Assembly (NCBI GenBank): GCA_037442385.1
Contig: JBBIQJ010000021.1
Coordinates: forward strand, 1 to 22,021
DNA length: 22,021 nt
From: LDYB01 sp037442385
GTDB taxonomy: Bacteria > Armatimonadota > Fimbriimonadia > Fimbriimonadales > GBS-DC
Direction of reading: 5' to 3'
In this document: positions 6,862 to 15,699 of the stretch, one piece after another
Layout: every line of letters starts with the position of its first letter
How positions within the stretch are numbered: the first letter of the stretch is position 1
Translations under genes and position numbers: made by a program
Notes under the pieces: generated by a model
Seen by the model: the letters and a program-made list of their open reading frames with translations, nothing else
What the model was told of the DNA's origin: nothing
Databases searched by the model: none

Positions 6862-9800
6862 CTACGGCACGCGCTCCGCAGAGAGGTTAAAAGTCATCCC
6901 TATCGCGGAGATAGTGCCCGTCATGCGATTGCCCTCAATTGTGGCGTTCACCGTGAGGCTCATGCCCTGCACTTCCAGCGTGAACTGGATAGCGCCTGTG
7001 TTGGGGTCAAACGCCACGCCGCTGAAGCTCTGCGTGCCGAGCGGGGTCTCCAGCGTGCCGCTCAGCATGTTGTTCTCCTGACGCAGGGTGAGCGTGAAGG
7101 CAACTCCTTCGGCGGGGAGCGGGTCGGGACCGGTGATGGTGCCGCGCCATGTGCCTTCCACGGAAACTGCCTCACGTGCGGGACGGGCAGTCTCGCGTTC
7201 TGGGCGCTCCTCGCGCTGGGGACGGTCGAACAGCGAAACGGGGCGCAGCGCCTTCAGGTACTCCTGACGCTCTTTTTCCATCTGCTCGCGCCACGCACGG
7301 TCGCGCTCGATGTCAAAGTAAAGCACGCCGTCGATAAAAGTCTTCTCACACCGAGCGTAGCCACTGAGCGGATGATCGCTCCAGAGGGCAAGGTCGGCGT
7401 GCTTGCCTGGCTCGATCGTGCCCACATAGCGGTCAATTCCCAGCTGTTTGGCAGGGTTGAGGGTCACGAATTTGAGCGCCTCCACCTCGCTCAAGCCGCC
7501 ATACTTGATGGCTTTGGCGGCTTCAGTGTTGAGGCGGCGCGCCAGCTCGTTGCTATCGGAGTTGAACGAGACCACCACGCCGCGCTCCGCCATCAGCGCC
7601 CCGTTATAGGGTATCGCGTCGTAGACCTCAATCTTATACGCCCACCAGTCGGAGAACGACGATGCGCCCGCGCCGTGCCGAGCAATCTCGTTGGCGACCT
7701 TGTAGCCCTCCAGCACATGCTGGAGCGTACCCACACGAACGCCGAACGATTCGCACACGCGCAGGAGCATCAGAATCTCGTCCTGGCGGTAGCTGTGGCA
7801 GTGGATGAGGCGCTTGCCCTCCAGAATCTCCCCGAGGGCGTCCAGCTGCAGGTCGCGCTGGGGCGGGTAGGGGCGTTTGCCGTCGCGATACTCCTGCCAG
7901 TGGCGTTTGTAGTCCCGCGCGGCGAGGAACCGCTCACGGATGACCTGTTCCACGCCCATGCGCGAGGCAGGGTAGCGTGTGGGTGCATCGCCCTGACGGA
8001 AGTTAGAGCGCTTCACATTCTCGCCCAGCGCGAACTTGATCCCTGCAGGCGCGCCTTCAAACAGCATCTGGTCGGCGGTCTTCCCCCAGCGCCACTTGAC
8101 CGTTGCGCTCTGACCGCCAATCACATTCGCTGAGCCGTGCAACACCAGCGCACCCGTTACGCCGCCTGCCAGCTGGCGGTAGATGTTCACATCTTCAGGG
8201 TTCAGCACATCCTGAATGCGCACTTCCGCTGTGCAAACATTCGTGCCCTCGTTCACTCCGCCGCTGATGGCAGTGTGCGAGTGGCAGTCGATGATGCCGG
8301 GCGTGAGATGCTTCCCTGTGGCGTCAATCACGCGTGCTTCGGGAGGCGCCTGCAGGTTCTTGCCCACCGCCTGAATCCTGCCGTTCACAATCAGCACATC
8401 GGTGTGGGGCATGGGTTTGTCCTGGGTGAGAGTCCACACTGTGGCGTTGCGGATGAGCCATGTGTTGTGTTCGTCGGCAGGGGTGGGCATAATTGGCTCC
8501 AGTTTGACGCGCGGGAGCACGGGCAGATCCTCGCTCTGCGACTGGGAAGCGCTTTCGCCTTCGCGTCGTTCATCGGGTTGCTGTTGCGGAGCGTCCTGGC
8601 GCGGCGGCACGCCTGCAGTCAGATGTTCTGTGCAGGTCTCCTCACATAGCCCTGCGAGGTGGTCGTGGCTCAACATGTGGGTGAGGGTAGAGCCTTCGGC
8701 GTGGTGGAAGCAGCAGGAGGCTTCCTGCAGGCTGCTGCTGTTTTCGGCGTCCCAGTCGCGCGGTCGGCGGAATCGGGGCACGGCGGGCGCGCTGGGGGCG
8801 CTCTGGTCTTCGAGGCGATAGCGCTTGCCGTCCACAAACAGATAGCGGAAGCGTGCGCCGCGCTCGAACAGCTTGCCCTGCACTACCAGGAAGTTCGCCA
8901 GTTTGCCCGCCTCCAGCGTGCCCATCTTGTCGGCGACGCCGAACATCTGAGCAGGAACGGTTGTGAGCGCCTGAAGTGCCGCCTCTTCGGGCAAGCCGTT
9001 GGCAATCGCAATTCGGATGTTGCGCAGGGCGCGCTCCGGGTCGCCCACGCCTTCGGTGGTGAAAGCAAAGCGCACGCCCTTCTCGTGCAGAATGGCGGCG
9101 TTCTGATATGCCAGCGCGCGGTTGCGCAGGCTGGTCAGTGTCGGCGGGTTCAGCGGGTCGTAAGTGCGGAGCGGTTCGGGCATCTCCAGCGAGAGCAACA
9201 CGGGAATCTGGCGCTTCGCCAGCTCATCCGCGACTTTCGCCGCCTCCTGACCGCCCACAATTATCACCTTCAGCCCGAACTCATCGGCAATTCGCAGCAC
9301 TCGCATGATGTCTTGCGCGTTATTCGCCAGCGCAAGCACGGGCATCTGCCCCTGCAGAGCGGGCTGGAGCGCGCTCAGGGCGCGACTCATGCTGGGGCGC
9401 GGCTTGCCGTTCGGGTTCTGAGTGTAAATCTGCCACACCTGTGCCTGATGTTGCGCGTCGTAGAAGACCTGTCGTACCAGTGCAATTGTGCCCATCAGCG
9501 AGCTGGGGTATCCGCCGAAGCCTTCCGTAAAGCCGCCGCGCCCGCGCAGGTTCAGCGGCGCCCCGAGTGGCGCGCGAATCACGCTCTGGCTGGCGGAACC
9601 GTCGCCAAGGCTCATCAGCGCACTCTGACCGCTGAGAATCCCGTGCGGCGGCGCCACATGGGCACAGGCGAACCCTGCCCGACGCCAGCGCGCCAGCTGC
9701 GCTGAATCGGGCTGCCATAGTACCGTCGCCTCGCGCTCAGGGCGAATGTGCGGATTCGGGTAGGTGTTGCCCCGTTCATACGAGGCGTAGGCGGGGTCAT

Positions 9801-10125
9801 TCGGCTGGGCGGGCATCCCCAGGCTGGTAAAGGCGTCTATGAAGGCAGGGTAGACAGTCAGCCCCTCGCCTTCGATCACTTCCGCGTCGGCTGGGATGGC
9901 GACCGAGTCGGCAGCGCCAACCGCTTCAATCACCCCGTCGCGTACGATCAGCACGCCATTCTCAATCGGCGGTGCAGACACAGGCACAATCCGTGCGCCC
10001 CGAATCGCGTACACATCGGGCAGACGGTACGGTGTATCCTGTGCAAAGACGCTAACAAGCGTAAGCCATAGACCGAACCAACAGAGCCAGCGTTTCATTG
10101 TGCTGTTGCAGTTAGACGCTGGCAT
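6862..10125 (-). CDS. Exported two-half amidohydrolase with Cys/His-rich linker and lipocalin-like tail
   Basis: 1087-residue predicted periplasmic protein. After the signal peptide (hydrophobic core about 13-28, VFAQ) comes an imidazolonepropionase-like amidohydrolase half (about 35-440). Its usual HxH metal motif is replaced by IDAFTSLG, so it is probably inactive. A linker (460-535) begins with a dense Cys/His cluster (471-501) and then turns Gln/Glu-rich. The second half (555-940) has His615/His617 in DCHSHT, His775/His777, His803 and the metal Asp857 in NSDS, so it should bind metals and hydrolyse a C-N bond. Residues 985-1087 form a beta-rich, lipocalin-like domain. Similar fused enzymes occur in Planctomycetes and Acidobacteria; substrate unknown. 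The start at 10125 has AGGA six bases upstream; the ATG at 10098 would give a tidier signal peptide but has no such site. Confidence 0.87.
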   Translation of the reverse strand: MPASNCNSTMKRWLCWFGLWLTLVSVFAQDTPYRLPDVYAIRGARIVPVSAPPIENGVLIVRDGVIEAVGAADSVAIPADAEVIEGEGLTVYPAFIDAFTSLGMPAQPNDPAYASYERGNTYPNPHIRPEREATVLWQPDSAQLARWRRAGFACAHVAPPHGILSGQSALMSLGDGSASQSVIRAPLGAPLNLRGRGGFTEGFGGYPSSLMGTIALVRQVFYDAQHQAQVWQIYTQNPNGKPRPSMSRALSALQPALQGQMPVLALANNAQDIMRVLRIADEFGLKVIIVGGQEAAKVADELAKRQIPVLLSLEMPEPLRTYDPLNPPTLTSLRNRALAYQNAAILHEKGVRFAFTTEGVGDPERALRNIRIAIANGLPEEAALQALTTVPAQMFGVADKMGTLEAGKLANFLVVQGKLFERGARFRYLFVDGKRYRLEDQSAPSAPAVPRFRRPRDWDAENSSSLQEASCCFHHAEGSTLTHMLSHDHLAGLCEETCTEHLTAGVPPRQDAPQQQPDERREGESASQSQSEDLPVLPRVKLEPIMPTPADEHNTWLIRNATVWTLTQDKPMPHTDVLIVNGRIQAVGKNLQAPPEARVIDATGKHLTPGIIDCHSHTAISGGVNEGTNVCTAEVRIQDVLNPEDVNIYRQLAGGVTGALVLHGSANVIGGQSATVKWRWGKTADQMLFEGAPAGIKFALGENVKRSNFRQGDAPTRYPASRMGVEQVIRERFLAARDYKRHWQEYRDGKRPYPPQRDLQLDALGEILEGKRLIHCHSYRQDEILMLLRVCESFGVRVGTLQHVLEGYKVANEIARHGAGASSFSDWWAYKIEVYDAIPYNGALMAERGVVVSFNSDSNELARRLNTEAAKAIKYGGLSEVEALKFVTLNPAKQLGIDRYVGTIEPGKHADLALWSDHPLSGYARCEKTFIDGVLYFDIERDRAWREQMEKERQEYLKALRPVSLFDRPQREERPERETARPAREAVSVEGTWRGTITGPDPLPAEGVAFTLTLRQENNMLSGTLETPLGTQSFSGVAFDPNTGAIQFTLEVQGMSLTVNATIEGNRMTGTISAIGMTFNLSAERVP

Positions 10126-10224
10126 GCGGTTTCCTGCTGAAGTGGCGCGTTATCAGCGGGAAAAATTAGGTTCAGAGCGAACCTCACGACAGTAATTGCG
10201 TTTCGGTTCGGCGGGTGTGGAGGG

Positions 10225-10240
10225 GCGGAGGTAGCTCCGC
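10225..10240. other. Small intergenic hairpin
   Basis: GCGGAG/CTCCGC with a 4-base loop, 12 bases past the end of the ABC ATPase gene. A second small inverted repeat, GGTTC/GAACC, lies nearby around 10170-10184. No T tract is present; they may end transcription weakly or mean nothing. Confidence 0.25.
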
Positions 10241-10252
10241 AGAGACGCCTTG

Positions 10253-11795
10253 CTATTGGGGCGTACCCAGCCCCACCATCGCGGCGCCGATGGATTCGCG
10301 CGAGAACTCGCGGCGCTCGAAGACTGCCACCACTTTGCCCTTGAACAGCACGCCGATGCGATCGGCGTATTCCATTAGCTCATCAAGGTCAAACGACATC
10401 ACGAGCGCGCCCATGCCCTGCGCACAGCCTGCGCGAATGGCGGCGTAGGTCGCTTCCGTGCCGCGAATATCCAGCCCGCGGGTGGGGGCAAAGGCAATCA
10501 GCAGGCGTGGCGTACCGTAGAGCGTGCGGGCAATCACCAGGCGCTGCTGGTTGCCGCCAGAGAGGTGGAGCATCGGCGCGGTGAGCGCAGGCACTTTGAC
10601 GCGAAACCGCTCCACCAGCTGGCGAGCGCGCTCCCGAATGGTGTGGCGGCTTTGCCAGCCGAACCGCTGGAGCGCCGAATCGCGCTGGAAGCCCAGAATC
10701 GCGTTCTCCTCCACACTCCATGCGGCAATCATCCCGCGGCGGAAGCGGTCGTCGAACAGGTAGCGAATGCCTGCCTGCAGACGCTGGGCGGTTGTCCAGT
10801 GCGTGAAAGGTTGCCCTTCCAGCAGAAACTCGCCCCGCGCTATCGGGCGCAAGCCTGCCAGCGCCTCCATCAGCTCGGTTTGTCCGTTGCCGTCCACACC
10901 CGCCAGCCCGAAAATCTCGCCCGCGCGTACGGTAAGGTTCAGTCCCTGCACACCCCAGCCGCCGCGGTCGGAACGCACATACAGGTCGCGGACCGTCAGG
11001 CGCTCGGGCGCTTCCACAGCAGGCGCAGGCGCCGCTTGGGCCGACTCGGCGAATCGAGGCTCCTCTTCGCCAACGATCCAGCGCGTGAGCTGCTCGGCGT
11101 CCACCTGCGATACGGGCGTCTCCGCCACCTTGCGTCCCCCACGCATCACCGTTACCCAGTCGGCATACTGCAGAACCTCGTTCAGTTTGTGAGTCACCAG
11201 CAAAATTGTGCGTCCTTCTTGCTTGAGGCGGAGCAGGGTAGCGAACAGCGTCTCCACATCGTTGGGCGAGAGCATCGCAGTGGGTTCGTCCAGAATCAGA
11301 ATCTGGGCGTCGCGCCAGAGCAGTTTCAGAATCTCCAGTTTCTGGCGTGCGGCGACGCTCAACTCTTCGGCTGGGCGATGCCAGTTCGGTTCAAAATCGA
11401 GCGCCTGCGCCAGGGTTATGGCGCGCTGTAGCGCCGCTTTGCGGTCAATCCAGCCGCCGAAGCGTGTGGGTTCCGCACCCAGAATCAGGTTATCCAGCAC
11501 GCTCAGCTCCGGGATGATGCTGTAGTGCTGGCTGACCATCGGCGGGGCTACGAAACATGACCCGCTTGCCGTCCAAGTAGATTTCGCCTGCGTCGGGCTG
11601 ATAGTAGCCGTAGAGGACGCGCATGAGCGTGGTCTTACCCGCGCCGTTTTCGCCCATAATCGCGTGGAGCGTGCCTGCCTGCACATGCAGGTTCACCGAA
11701 TCGCAGGCGATGAGCGAGCCGAACCGCTTCGTGATGCCGCGCATTTCAATCAGCGCGGTCTGCTTCGAGCCTTTGACGGTGTGGAGCGTTTCCAT
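10253..11795 (-). pseudogene. Frameshifted ABC transporter ATPase of the sugar/nucleoside (RbsA/NupO) type
   Basis: Double-ATPase subunit of a BMP-type ABC importer, in two frames. The first piece (11795 to about 11540) holds the start, ITKRFGSL and Walker A GENGAGKTT. The second (about 11537 to 10253) resumes at MVSQHYSIIPEL and holds LILDEPTA with the first D-loop, then a second ATPase with GVDGNGQTE and LSGGNQQRLVIART followed by APTRGLD. At the junction (11537-11540) the family has about seven more residues between FRSPAD and MVSQHY, so a short deletion both removed them and shifted the frame. The ATG lies one base after the thiD stop, so it was coupled to thiD. No permease or binding protein is in the window. 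An assembly error is possible. Confidence 0.85.
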
Positions 11796-11796
11796 T

Positions 11797-12588
11797 TCAG
11801 TCTAACGGATAGAAGGGGTGGAAATGATGCACGGGGCTGTGCCCGCCGCCAATCGGTTTCGCGTGTCGGAGCGCCTGGGTGATGTATGCTTTCGCCTCGC
11901 GCACGGCATCGGGCACGCTGTAGCCTTTCGCGAGGTAGGCGGTGATGGCGGACGAGAAAGTGCAGCCCGTGCCGTGCGTGTGCGGTGTGTCGATGTGTTC
12001 GGCGTGCAGCCAGTAGAACTCGTTGCCATCGTAGAGCAGGTCATCGGCGCAGTCGGGCAGATGCCCGCCTTTGACCACCACCCACTGGGCGCCGAGCGCA
12101 TGAATCGCCTTCGCCGACTCCTGCATGCTCGCTTTGTCCTGCACGGGGAAGCCCGTTAGCACGCTCGCTTCGCCGAGGTTGGGGGTCACCACCCGTGCGA
12201 GCGGAATCAGCACCGCTTTCAGCGCCTCGATGGCGTCGTCGCGGAGCAGGCGGTCGCCGCTTTTGGCGACCATCACGGGGTCAATCACCAGACTCGGGAT
12301 GGCGTAGTGGCGCACTCGCTCGGCAACGATTTGAATAATCTCGGCGCTGAAGAGCATGCCGGTTTTGGCGGCGTCTGCGCCGATGTCGGTCATAATGGAG
12401 TCGATTTGCTGGGCGACGAATTCGGGGCTGACGGGAAATACGCCCTGCACGCCGCGCGTGTTTTGCGCAGTGAGGGCAGTAATTGCGCTGGTGCCGTACA
12501 CACCCAGCGCGGCGAAGGTTTTCAGGTCTGCCTGAATGCCCGCGCCGCCGCCCGAATCGGAGCCGGCAATCGTGAGCGCTTTGCGCAT
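11797..12588 (-). CDS. thiD: Hydroxymethylpyrimidine/phosphomethylpyrimidine kinase ThiD
   Basis: Cytosolic kinase that phosphorylates 4-amino-5-hydroxymethyl-2-methylpyrimidine (HMP) and then HMP phosphate for thiamine synthesis. The 263-residue protein shows the substrate loop AGSDSGGGAGIQADLKTF (8-25), VIDPVMVAKSGDRLL (101-115), TPNLGEA (135-141) and the GTGCTFSSA motif with Cys209 at the active site. Length is standard. ATG 12588 is chosen because the family begins just here; an upstream in-frame start at 12678 would add a non-homologous stretch inside ridA. A TACACT box ends six bases before the ATG, so the mRNA may be leaderless. No TPP riboswitch fits in the 56-base gap to ridA. It is coupled to the broken ABC ATPase downstream. 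Confidence 0.93.
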   Translation of the reverse strand: MRKALTIAGSDSGGGAGIQADLKTFAALGVYGTSAITALTAQNTRGVQGVFPVSPEFVAQQIDSIMTDIGADAAKTGMLFSAEIIQIVAERVRHYAIPSLVIDPVMVAKSGDRLLRDDAIEALKAVLIPLARVVTPNLGEASVLTGFPVQDKASMQESAKAIHALGAQWVVVKGGHLPDCADDLLYDGNEFYWLHAEHIDTPHTHGTGCTFSSAITAYLAKGYSVPDAVREAKAYITQALRHAKPIGGGHSPVHHFHPFYPLD

Positions 12589-12594
12589 GCCTTT

Positions 12595-12626
12595 AGTGTA
12601 CCCGCTCAAACCCCATCGGGTATACT
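12595..12626. promoter_or_regulatory. Divergent promoter region of thiD and ridA
   Basis: For ridA, TATACT (12621-12626) lies upstream of the site GAGGTGAGGT (12635-12644). On the minus strand, TATACC (12624-12619) overlaps it through the palindrome GTATAC, and TACACT (12600-12595) lies close to the thiD start. No convincing -35 boxes are seen. Confidence 0.4.
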
Positions 12627-12644
12627 CTCTGCGCGAGGTGAGGT

Positions 12645-13028
12645 ATGACCAAAAAGGCTGTCTACTCGGCAGATGCACCCGCTCCGATTGGACCCTATTC
12701 GCAGGCTGTGCGTGTGGGCGATTGGCTCTTCATTTCCGGGCAAATTCCCGTGGACCCCGTCAATAACGAGATAGCGCCAGGCGGTATCAAAGCACAGACG
12801 AAGCAAGTTTTGCAGAACCTGCAAGCCATTCTGAACGCCGAGGGGGCGTCGCTCCAGAATGTGGTTAAGACGACCATCTATTTGCAGGACCTTGACGACT
12901 TCAAGGCGATGAATGAGGTTTATGCGGCCTATTTCACGGAGCCGTACCCTGCGCGGGCGACAGTGGAGGTGGCGGCGCTTCCCCGTGGCGTGTTGATTGA
13001 GATTGAGGCGATTGCCTATCTAGGGTGA
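12645..13028 (+). CDS. ridA: RidA family reactive imine/enamine deaminase
   Basis: Small cytosolic trimeric enzyme that hydrolyses reactive 2-aminoacrylate and other enamines or imines made by PLP enzymes. The 127 residues match the family throughout: APAPIGPYSQAV (11-22), GDWLFISGQIP (25-35), the carboxylate-binding Arg104 in PARATVEV and the catalytic Glu121 in IEIEAIA. The start has a good purine-rich site directly before the ATG. The next gene, an aldehyde dehydrogenase homologue, begins four bases after the stop and its ribosome binding region overlaps the end of ridA, so the two form an operon. A related RidA branch deaminates aminomuconate beside semialdehyde dehydrogenases, but nothing else of that pathway is present here. 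Confidence 0.93.
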   Translation: MTKKAVYSADAPAPIGPYSQAVRVGDWLFISGQIPVDPVNNEIAPGGIKAQTKQVLQNLQAILNAEGASLQNVVKTTIYLQDLDDFKAMNEVYAAYFTEPYPARATVEVAALPRGVLIEIEAIAYLG

Positions 13029-13032
13029 AACG

Positions 13033-14466
13033 ATGCAAAAGATGCTGATTGGCGGGCATCTGGTCGGCGCCGACCAGTGGGTGGAGGTGCTGGACCCCTA
13101 TACCCAGCAGGCGCTGGACCATGTGGCGCGTGGGGGCGCCTCGCATGTGGATCAGGCGGTGCAGCTGGCGCGGCTGGGTGCGCAGGAGATGCGCTCCCTC
13201 TCCCTGGCGCAACGGGCGCATATTCTCAAACAGGTGGCTCATCTGATTCGGCAGGAGCGCAACGCGCTGGCAAGCCTGCTGGTTCAGGAAACAGGCAAGC
13301 TGATCCACGAGGCACGGATTGAGGTCGAGCGGGCATGCATGGTGTACGAGTTAGCCGCGGAGGCATGTCATCATCCGCGGGCGACGCAGTTTCCGCCTGA
13401 GTCGTTTACTGATGGGGCGTCGCGGTTCGGTTTCTGGGCGCGCGAGCCGCTGGGCGTTGTCTCGGCAATTCTGGCGTTCAACCTACCGCTGGCCCATGCG
13501 GCGCAAAAGACCGCGCCTGCGATTGCGGCGGGGAATGCGGTGATTTTGAAACCCTCGCGCGAAGCGCCGTTGACCGTGCTGCGGCTGGGGCTGCTGCTCC
13601 ACCGCGCTGGCGTGCCCCCCGAGGCGCTGAGCATTCTGACAGGCGTCGGCGAGGAGATCGGGCGGGCGCTCGCGGCGCACCCCGATGTGAACCTACTCGC
13701 CTTCATCGGCAGCCGCGAGGTGGGCGTCCACCTTTCGGCAGAAGCGGGAAGCAAGCGCATCGAACTGGAGCTGGAATCGTTCAGCGTCCTCCTTATGACC
13801 GAGAGCGCACCTGCAGAGGAGGTCGCCGAGGCGATTGTGCGGTGCGGGTTTATGATGGGGGGGCAGTCTGCCAGCGCGATTCAGCATGTGTGGGCGCCCG
13901 CCTCCAGACTGAACGCGCTGATGGAACGCCTCGCGCCTCTTGTGGAGGCGCTCAAACCAGGCAACCCGATGGAAGAAGAGACCACCCTTGCGCCGCTGAT
14001 TAACCCCCATGCAGTGGAGCGCGTGGCGGCATGGGTGCAGGAGGCTGTCGACGGCGGCGCTCAAGTGTTGACCGGCGGGCGCGCAGAACCGCCTTTCTAC
14101 CTGCCCACCCTGATCACGAATCTGCCGCAAGGATGCCGTCTCTATCGGGAAGCAGTGTTCGGTCCTGTGGTGGCGATTCATGCCTATGACGACCTGTCGG
14201 CGACGATGAAAATGCTGAACGCGCTCCTCACGCCCTATCGGCTGGCGGTCTACACGCAGAATCTGGCAGAAGCGTTTGAGATTGCCCGCCACGCGAACGC
14301 GCTCAGCGTGCATGTCAACGACTTCCCCGTGCTGCCGATTGACCCCGTGATTCGGGGCGACCTGCAGGAGCATCACCTGTGCTTTGAGGACATGCTCCAG
14401 CGAATTGAGCGGATGAGCCGCCCCAAGTATGTGGGCTTCGGCGCGATGCGGCTCCTGGAGAGTTAG
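13033..14466 (+). CDS. Aldehyde dehydrogenase homologue lacking the catalytic cysteine
   Basis: 477-residue member of the aldehyde dehydrogenase superfamily. The fold is clear: AFNLP with Asn150, Lys173 in ILKPS, GSREVG (226-231) and YREAVFGPVV. Key residues are lost. The position of the catalytic Cys in the family motif GQxC is Ala280 (GGQSAS). The Glu just before xFGP, which holds the NAD ribose, is Ala374. LELGG reads LELES (245-249), keeping Glu246. The usual C-terminal PFGG and ESGxGRE motifs are missing. It is therefore probably not a dehydrogenase; it may be a pseudoenzyme, keep an esterase-like or structural role, or be decaying. The frame is intact over its whole length. It follows ridA by four bases and overlaps the ATPase pseudogene by four bases at the 3' end. 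Confidence 0.85.
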   Translation: MQKMLIGGHLVGADQWVEVLDPYTQQALDHVARGGASHVDQAVQLARLGAQEMRSLSLAQRAHILKQVAHLIRQERNALASLLVQETGKLIHEARIEVERACMVYELAAEACHHPRATQFPPESFTDGASRFGFWAREPLGVVSAILAFNLPLAHAAQKTAPAIAAGNAVILKPSREAPLTVLRLGLLLHRAGVPPEALSILTGVGEEIGRALAAHPDVNLLAFIGSREVGVHLSAEAGSKRIELELESFSVLLMTESAPAEEVAEAIVRCGFMMGGQSASAIQHVWAPASRLNALMERLAPLVEALKPGNPMEEETTLAPLINPHAVERVAAWVQEAVDGGAQVLTGGRAEPPFYLPTLITNLPQGCRLYREAVFGPVVAIHAYDDLSATMKMLNALLTPYRLAVYTQNLAEAFEIARHANALSVHVNDFPVLPIDPVIRGDLQEHHLCFEDMLQRIERMSRPKYVGFGAMRLLES

Positions 14467-15699
14467 CGTTCTGGCGCCTGCCACAGGCAGGAGAGCGTCA
14501 GCGCCCAGAGCCGCTCCCCGAAGGAAAGAAGAGTGGTTCCTGTGTAAAGCACAACCCCACCTGCCCAGCGTGCGCCGAGCCACTCGCCCGCAGCGCGCAG
14601 GTGGCGGAAGTCGCTTTCCTCCACAGTGGCGCTGGCTTTGACTTCCACGCCCAGCAGCAAGCCGCGTGCGTTCTCTATCAGGAAATCCACCTTGCGCCCC
14701 TTGCGCGTGCGCAAGGGATAAAGCCGATACGGTTCAAGAGCATAGCGGATTTGCTTGAGCAGTTCCATTCCCACGAAATTTTCCAGCATGCGCCCTCGCA
14801 GGAGCGGGTCGCGCTGGGGAGAGTCGGCGTTCTGCTGAAGGAGCGCTGTTGCCAAGCCTGTATCGTTGAGCATGACCTTCGGCGTTTTGAACAGCTGCGG
14901 GTGGGGATGGGCATGCCATGCGGGCACACGCACCACCACCATAACAGCCTCGAGAAGTTTCAGGTAGCGCTGGACGTGGAGTGGGGAATGCCCGTTTCGC
15001 GCGAAAGGCTTGCCATGTTCAGCAGCTGACAGGTAAGCGATGCCAGCAAGGTGAGCAGCAGCCCCAGGTCAGCGGTGCGCTCGATATCTGCAAGCAGGCT
15101 GACCTCGCGCGTCAGCAGCGTGCTGGCGTAAGCGTGCAGCCAGAGCGTGCGTTCCTGTGGGGCTGTCAAACGCACTGCTTCGGGATACCCCCACGCACCA
15201 CGCGCATCCAGAGGTCGTCGCCAGCTGAGACGCTGCGAATCTGTCAATCGCCTTCGAAGGCGCGCTGGAGCCAGTTTTCGCGGGCGCCCTCCTGCTCGCC
15301 CTGGGAGAGGGGATAGAGTGCAATGGATGCCATGCGCCCGACCAACGCGTCGGCTATCTGGGGACAGGTAAGTGCGCTCGCGGAGCCTGTCAGCAAAAAC
15401 ATGCCCGGCTTGCGATGGGCGTCGATGCGCTGTTTGAGAGGCAGAAGCACTTCCGGCACGCGCTGAACTTCGTCCAGCACGGCGCGCTCTGGCAGACTCT
15501 CCACGAAGCCTTTGGGGTCGCGCTCCACCGCACGAAGCAGGGCAAGGTCGTCAAAACTATAGTAGGTGTCCATAAACCCCGCTTTCACCAGCCTGTGTGC
15601 CAGCGTCGTCTTGCCCACCTGTCGTGCCCCCTGCACGAACACCGCGGGCATAACTTTCAGCGTGCGACATAACGGCTCCTGAACCCAGCGCGGTAGCAT
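14463..15699 (-). pseudogene. AAA_14/DUF4143 ATPase, broken by one stop and two frameshifts
   Basis: About 412 codons, the normal size for this family of P-loop ATPases of unclear role. From the ATG at 15699 the first part has Walker A GARQVGKTT, LDEVQR (Walker B) and LLTGSA. A TGA follows FEGD (15246-15244), yet the same frame goes on with GDDLWMRVVRGG. One base is lost in a run of five C (plus strand, 15188-15192), moving the frame to YPEAVRLTAP and LLADIERTADL. Near 14975 another base is lost between GIPHST and VQRYLKLLEA. The last part has the DUF4143 segment (NDTGLA) and GRKVDFLIE...GVEVKAS. Three lesions make it inactive unless the single-base ones are sequencing errors. Confidence 0.87.

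Noticed and set aside
6805..8133. Long plus-strand open frame of 442 codons
   Set aside because: It lies wholly antisense to the amidohydrolase, whose product has clear domains; the plus-strand translation has no family-like motif and is His/Val/Ala-rich as shadows of GC-rich genes are.
8659..9705. Plus-strand open frame of 348 codons
   Set aside because: Antisense to the N-terminal half of the amidohydrolase; no recognisable motif or ribosome binding site.
11490..11686. Programmed frameshift in the ABC ATPase gene
   Set aside because: There is no slippery run at the junction, and about seven conserved residues are missing as well, which points to a deletion.
12589..12644. Possible TPP riboswitch before thiD
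   Set aside because: Only 56 bases separate thiD from ridA and none of the conserved TPP aptamer core is present.
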